From: Podocnemis expansa
Lineage: Eukaryota > Chordata > Testudines > Podocnemididae
DNA: 64,000 bases
Direction: 5' to 3'
Assembly (NCBI GenBank): GCA_007922195.1
Contig: ML681971.1
Coordinates: 186,001 to 250,000, forward strand
In this document: in pieces, positions 59,690-64,000 of the stretch
How the letters are laid out: the number at the start of each line of letters is the position of its first letter
Numbering within the stretch: position 1 is the first letter of the stretch
Made by a program: the position numbers and the translations under genes
Notes under the pieces: generated by a model
Seen by the model: only the letters and a program-made list of their open reading frames with translations
Told to the model about the DNA's origin: nothing
Database searches by the model: none

Positions 59690-59985
59690 AGACTTTGAAA
59701 AAGAGCTAGTTGAGGAGCTTACTAAACCATTAATTTTGGTTTTTCAATAAATTTGGAACATGGGGAAGTTCCAGAATTCTGGAAGAAAACTCATGCTGTG
59801 CCAATATTTTTTAAAAGTTAATGGGATTACCTGGGGGAGTAGAAACCTATCGGCCTAACATCAATCCGTAGCAAGATAAAGGAGTGGATGCTATGAGATA
59901 CAATAAAGAATTAAAGCAGGGTAACATGATTAATGTAGATCAAGGTAGGCTGATAAATAATTTTATCTAACTTCATTTTTTTGAT
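59690..59985 (+). pseudogene. LINE reverse-transcriptase fragment
   Basis: On plus, the conceptual translation reads G-E-V-P-E-F-W-K-K-T then PIF-(F)K and, after stops, P-I-G-L-T-S-I. This is the 'PEDWK...VPIFKKG...NYRPVSLTSI' block of CR1-group reverse transcriptases. It contains stops and is dead. Confidence 0.65.
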
Positions 59986-59997
59986 GCAATTACAAGT

Positions 59998-60294
59998 TTA
60001 GTAATTTTCAGGAGCAGAATAAGGAAATGCAGATGCTTTAGGACATAGTGGGGCTTCTCTAGCAGCAAATGCAGAGGCTGCAGGTTCTTGGGGACCTATA
60101 GATCCAGCAGTCATGATCTCATCTCCCTGTGCCATCCATAAAGAACTCCATTTTAGCAACTCCTTCCCCTGTCCCCCCAGTATTCCATGTGGCCTCAGGG
60201 GCTGCATCTCTATTCCTTTGCCCCAGGACAACTGCAGCTTCATGTCCTGATCAGTGAGAGTCATGGTTGCTGTATGTGTAGGTAAAATAGACAA
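59998..60294 (-). other. 98-codon frame, perhaps the Harbinger tail
   Basis: Minus-strand frame starting MTLTDQDMKLQLSWGKG and ending in an Ala/Pro-rich tail (SAPENY). It lies downstream of the Harbinger relic on the same strand and could be its degenerate C-terminal part. I do not recognise a domain. Confidence 0.25.
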
Positions 60295-61703
60295 TGTTAT
60301 TTCTCCTTATTAATTTCTGTTCTGTTAATGTATTAATATTTTAATGTACTAGCTCTTAAATTGCTCTCTATATTTCTTTTGTTACTCAATAAAATTCTGG
60401 CTGTTGGGAAAATAACTATTCATTAGTTGTCAACATATGCTGTAGCACGCCTGGTGGCACCCACTTTTTATTGTATAGTGTGACAGAACTCATAGGAACA
60501 GTGACAAACAGTGTCACAGTCGTAAATGTGCAGCAAACACCACAAAATTAATAGGTGTATTGACATTTATGTTCACAGTTGTACACCAACTACCATGCAG
60601 TTCCAAAGAGACATCAAAACTGTAGGATCTGCTTGAGCGTAGTACACAACAATGTATTACAGAGGCTGGCTATTCACATGCTCTTTCAAGACTTCCCTCA
60701 GCTGTACAGCTCCACACTGAGGTCTTCAGACACCCCTTGTGTATGGCTGTTCAAACTCATCAGATAACCCTTTCCCTCCACCCTGGCACCAATATTTTCC
60801 CCTTCACAGATACTATTCAGGACACAACAAGCAGCTATAACCACTGAGATTTTTTTCTCATGGAGATTCAATCTTGTGAGTAAACAAAGGTATCTTCCTT
60901 TCAGTCTACCAAAATCACATTCAGCTGTCATTCAATTCTTGCTGAGCCTGAATCTTCCCTGAATGCTCTTGAGGTGTCTGCTGTATGACTTCATGAGTCA
61001 GGAGAGGTAGAGGCAAACTGAGTCTCACAGGATCATTACTGGCATTTCTACATCAGCACTGGCAATCTAGCTGTCAAGAAAGCAAGTCCTTGCCTACAGC
61101 TTTCTGAATAGTATAGTGTTCTTTAAGATACAGGTGTGATACTGGCAAACCAGCCCTTTACGCCTCAGCTGAACACTGACGTGTAGCTCAATTAGTTCAG
61201 TTTACCTGTATGTCACCATTGTTAAAATAGATGTTAAGTTTATAAGAATGAGTTTAGACTTTAGGAAATGCTTGTAGGATCCTGCATGTATTAAGCACAT
61301 TGATAACATTTGTAGCCCATGTTACAAAATATTAAAAGTTCACATTGTTAACTGCATTCGTTTGCCCCTCTGCCCTCACAAAGAAGAGACATACATGTGA
61401 ACTCATGCCATTTGCTTGAACTCTGGGGAGAAGGGAATAAAAATCCCTAACAAGAAGGCCTTGTCTTTGCATATATTTAATGAAGACACTACTACACCAG
61501 TGGGAAAACATCTCACATCACATCAGTGTAGCTAATCCACCCCTCAGAAAGGTGGTAACTATATCAGTGGAGAATCTCTTATGTCACAATAGCACTGTCT
61601 ACATGGAGTCAGGGAGCATGGGTGGTAAGATAGAGCAGAGTATGTAAACACACTATCTTTGACTCCATGTTAATGCTGTTTTAGCAATTGAGCAGTTCAC
61701 AGT

Positions 61704-62180
61704 CAGGGCTGACCTGGGGAATAGGGGCAATTGCCCTGGGTCCTGCACTTCCGTGGGCTCCAGACTGTCCTGCTGCATGCAGGACAGCACGGGGCCCATC
61801 CCACTGTGCCCCCCAGCTGTGCTGTCCTCAGTCCCTGCCCCACTGCCTTTGGCATGAAGCTGAAGGCAGCAGGATGGGGGCAAGTCTGGAACCCAGCATC
61901 TGCTCTGGGATGGCCCTGGGCAGGGAACAGCTGGCCCAGGGGTGGGGCAGGCTGGTTCCAGAGGTTATGCAGGAGAGTGGCCCCTGGGCCAGCCCACTCT
62001 GCTCCAGCTCACCCCAACCCACCCCCAGGGGTGGAGTGGCTGGGTCAGGGGAGAGGCAGGAATGCAGAGTCTGGCCTCTGGGCCAGCCCCTTCCGCTCCC
62101 TCCCCCGTGTGAGAGGGAGGCACGTGCCCCCTCACAAGCCAATTGGCCCCAGGCCCTGCAGCCTGCTAGGGATGGCCCTG
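61704..62180. mobile_element. GC-rich hAT MITE inside the Harbinger relic
   Basis: CAGGGCTGACCTGGGGAATA to the inverse GCTAGGGATGGCCCTG. Flanks ttcacagt (61696-61703) and ctcacatt (62181-62188) match at 6 of 8. Its GC content produces two long meaningless plus-strand frames (167 and 169 codons). Confidence 0.68.
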
Positions 62181-62229
62181 CTCACATTTGATAGTTCATT
62201 GGTGAAATCTAAGTACAGAACCTATAGTC

Positions 62230-62408
62230 CAGAGCCGTAACTATGGTGGGGCTAACAGGGAAAAGCCCTGGGCAGTGCAGAGCAGCTCAATAGAGCTGCT
62301 TTATTAAAGGGTGGCTTTCCCAGTGCTGGCTCCAAGCACCACTAGTGGCAAGGGGCGCGTTCTGATTGGAATGCGCTCCAGGTGGCAAAAACCTGCGCTA
62401 CGGCTCTG
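62230..62408. mobile_element. Short DNA element with CAGAGCCGTA termini
   Basis: CAGAGCCGTAACTATGG at the left and the inverse GCGCTACGGCTCTG at the right. No clear target duplication seen. It interrupts the Harbinger relic. Confidence 0.6.
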
Positions 62409-62616
62409 CCAGTCAGTTTGGGGTTTATGCCCTGCTTCTTAACAGTCTGCCCTGAAGTTAGAACTCATTCTCTTGAGCCAGTGCGCACCAGCTTGAAAAC
62501 AAACATTATGTGTCTTCCTTGACGAGCCAACAGTGATATTGCTGATTCACCAATAATTCACCAGTGCTTGCATAGTCATGGAAAGTAGCCCTTTTTCTTG
62601 ATATACTCTGAGGAAC

Positions 62617-63363
62617 TGTGGGCTGGTGCCACAATAGGGGTATTTTAGGCCCCCTTCCTCAGTTCTTGGTTCGTTGACAGAAACAAAAGACCAGAGTCCG
62701 GCAGCAGGCAGTACTATCGGTTTATTGGGGTGCTCAAGCAAGAATCTGAGCTCTTCACACACGTACACCAGTAATTTTCCTTCTTTGCACCTTACTTCCT
62801 ATTTGATCTCAGTTTTTCTAGTGTATCTTAACCAATCATAGTCTTTAAAATATTACATGATAATTCTTTAACCAATCCTAATATATCATAATGTAATTCT
62901 CTAACCAATCATATCTGGCCACCTTGACTGATTACAATTAGTTATGCAAGACAGAAACAATCAGAAAAGTGGGTACCACAATGACCAAACAATGTGAGAT
63001 ACAGATTCCACAATCACAACTTGCTGAAAAATGTTTAAAAACCAGTCAGAATGCTGTCTGTTTCTTTAAATGTTCTAGGGTCTTTCCTTTATCTGGATTG
63101 CCTTCTTAACAACCTAGCATTGCTTTATTTTAATGTAATTTGTTTGGAATGTGTGGATGTGACCACACGCTTCCCAGTCTATGGCTGCCTCTGGTGCCAT
63201 TTTTTGCTTAGTCAAAGTGCAAGTCACAGGGAGAGAAGGCTCATAGACAGGCAGCCTGGGGTTTTGGTTCTTTGTTCTATACCCGTTTAACTATTTAAGT
63301 GATAAGAATTTATTTAAACAATCAAAGGCTTTAGAGGCAAGCCTAAATACCTATATTCTAACA
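62617..63363 (-). mobile_element. Solo LTR of an endogenous retrovirus-type element
   Basis: On the minus strand it begins TGTTAGAATATAGG and ends CACCAGCCCACA (TG...CA). AATAAA lies at 62721-62726 (minus), about 100 nt before the 3' end, fitting R-U5. Three tandem copies of aaccaatc (near 62831, 62870 and 62903, plus strand) look like repeated CCAAT-type elements in U3. No internal viral genes remain. The target duplication is not clean. It lies exactly between two consecutive parts of the Harbinger relic. Confidence 0.65.
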
Positions 63364-64000
63364 GGATATGCATGCCAGCTATGTTTCCACCCCAGTTTGG
63401 GAACCTTGTTGCTGCAAATCCATCCACTATGTCCTGCACACGGTCAAGAGTCACGGCCCTGCACGTTTGCATGACAACAACTATCAGAGTGGGTTTTTCA
63501 ACTTCAACCTGTTTTTGCACTGACTGCTAGCAGCCAAATTTTGCAGGTTTCCACAGCATGATCGCCATTTTCTTCTTTACTGTCAATGCAGCTCTTGTTC
63601 TGGCATTCCTGCTGGAGGGCTGGGTTGAGCTTGGTACACAGATCTAGGAACATGAGTCTCTAATCTGAAAGTTTGGCAATCACTTTTTGTTGTCCCAAAC
63701 CTGTGTTGCAATGTGATCCCACCAGTCAGTGCTCATTTCTTGGGCCTAGGAGCAGTGCTCCACCATCTGTAGCTGCTCCATCAACACCACTGTCCACCTT
63801 AAACTGGCTTTCACTAAGTCCCATAGAATTCTGTCCGCAAAACTGTCATATTTGCTGACACAGTTTTTCTTGCAGCTAGCTTTGCAAATACTGGAGGATT
63901 GTGTGTTCTCTACATACAATACTCATGAAAAGAGGACAGAACTGTGCAGGCACCATGCTTCTGTTAGAGATGGCGAACAGTGAGGAGTACTACAGGGGTA

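Larger units (their letters stand above)
60700..63700 (-). pseudogene. Harbinger (PIF/HARBI1-like) transposase relic, in pieces
   Basis: Blocks in order on the minus strand: RLMFLDLCTKLNPALQQE (about 63620), VQDIVDGFAATRFPNWGG (about 63440), SSEYIKKKGYF and MQALVNY (about 62600-62550), NITVGSSRKTHNV (about 62520), MPVMIL-stop...LMKSY (about 61030-60990), TAECDFGRLKGRYLCLLTRL and VVIAACCVLNSICEG (about 60930-60810). This is the layout of the DDE_4 Harbinger nuclease. Stops and frameshifts are present, and it is split by a solo LTR (62617-63363) and short elements (61704-62180, 62230-62408). Confidence 0.8.

Noticed and set aside
61688..62240. Two plus-strand frames of 167 and 169 codons
   Set aside because: They lie within a GC-rich hAT MITE with inverted ends and an 8-bp duplication. 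Overlapping frames of similar length point to low stop density, not coding.
58290..64000. Expected upstream neighbour (PCLAF) or a divergent gene at the CpG island
   Set aside because: No block matching PCLAF or any other exon is visible; the region is filled with mobile elements.

Overview
This is vertebrate nuclear DNA and most probably reptilian. CR1 LINE fragments sit beside a tRNA-headed SINE with a CR1-like tail, MIR-type SINEs, many short hAT elements with 8-bp target duplications, a Harbinger transposase relic and LTR remnants. I favour a turtle, with a crocodilian as the alternative; this rests on the repeat types and not on a database match. There are no operons, phage, CRISPR arrays or bacterial features.

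The only gene I can support is TRIP4 (ASC-1, activating signal cointegrator 1), on the minus strand. It is complete: 13 coding exons from the ATG at 58138 in a CpG-rich promoter down to the TGA at 6906-6908. Every intron is GT-AG and all phases join to one frame of 582 codons plus stop, close to the 581 residues of human TRIP4. The order is an N-terminal adaptor region (exons 1-3), a cysteine-rich zinc finger (exons 4-5), a charged helical middle (exons 6-8) and a C-terminal ASCH domain (exons 9-13). Introns run from 237 bp (intron 2) to about 18.3 kb (intron 11).

Layout: 1-6.7 kb is 3' flank with MIR, hAT, SINE and a probable LTR. 6.9-13.4 kb holds exons 13 and 12. 13.4-31.7 kb is intron 11, rich in CR1 and carrying a foldback element of palindromic GTCGAC-type repeats. 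31.7-58.1 kb holds exons 11 to 1, with introns full of repeats, including self-complementary elements that carry a hammerhead-ribozyme-like motif. 58.3-64 kb is 5' flank: a foldback insertion with a perfect 12-bp target duplication, a 526-bp hAT element, a LINE reverse-transcriptase fragment, and a dead Harbinger transposase split by a solo LTR and two short DNA elements. By human gene order ZNF609 would lie downstream (below coordinate 1) and PCLAF upstream (above 64000); neither is visible.

The observations most worth a second look are the foldback elements with the hammerhead-like core, a tRNA-Val-derived SINE, the palindrome-array elements, and a tandem double-palindrome element.
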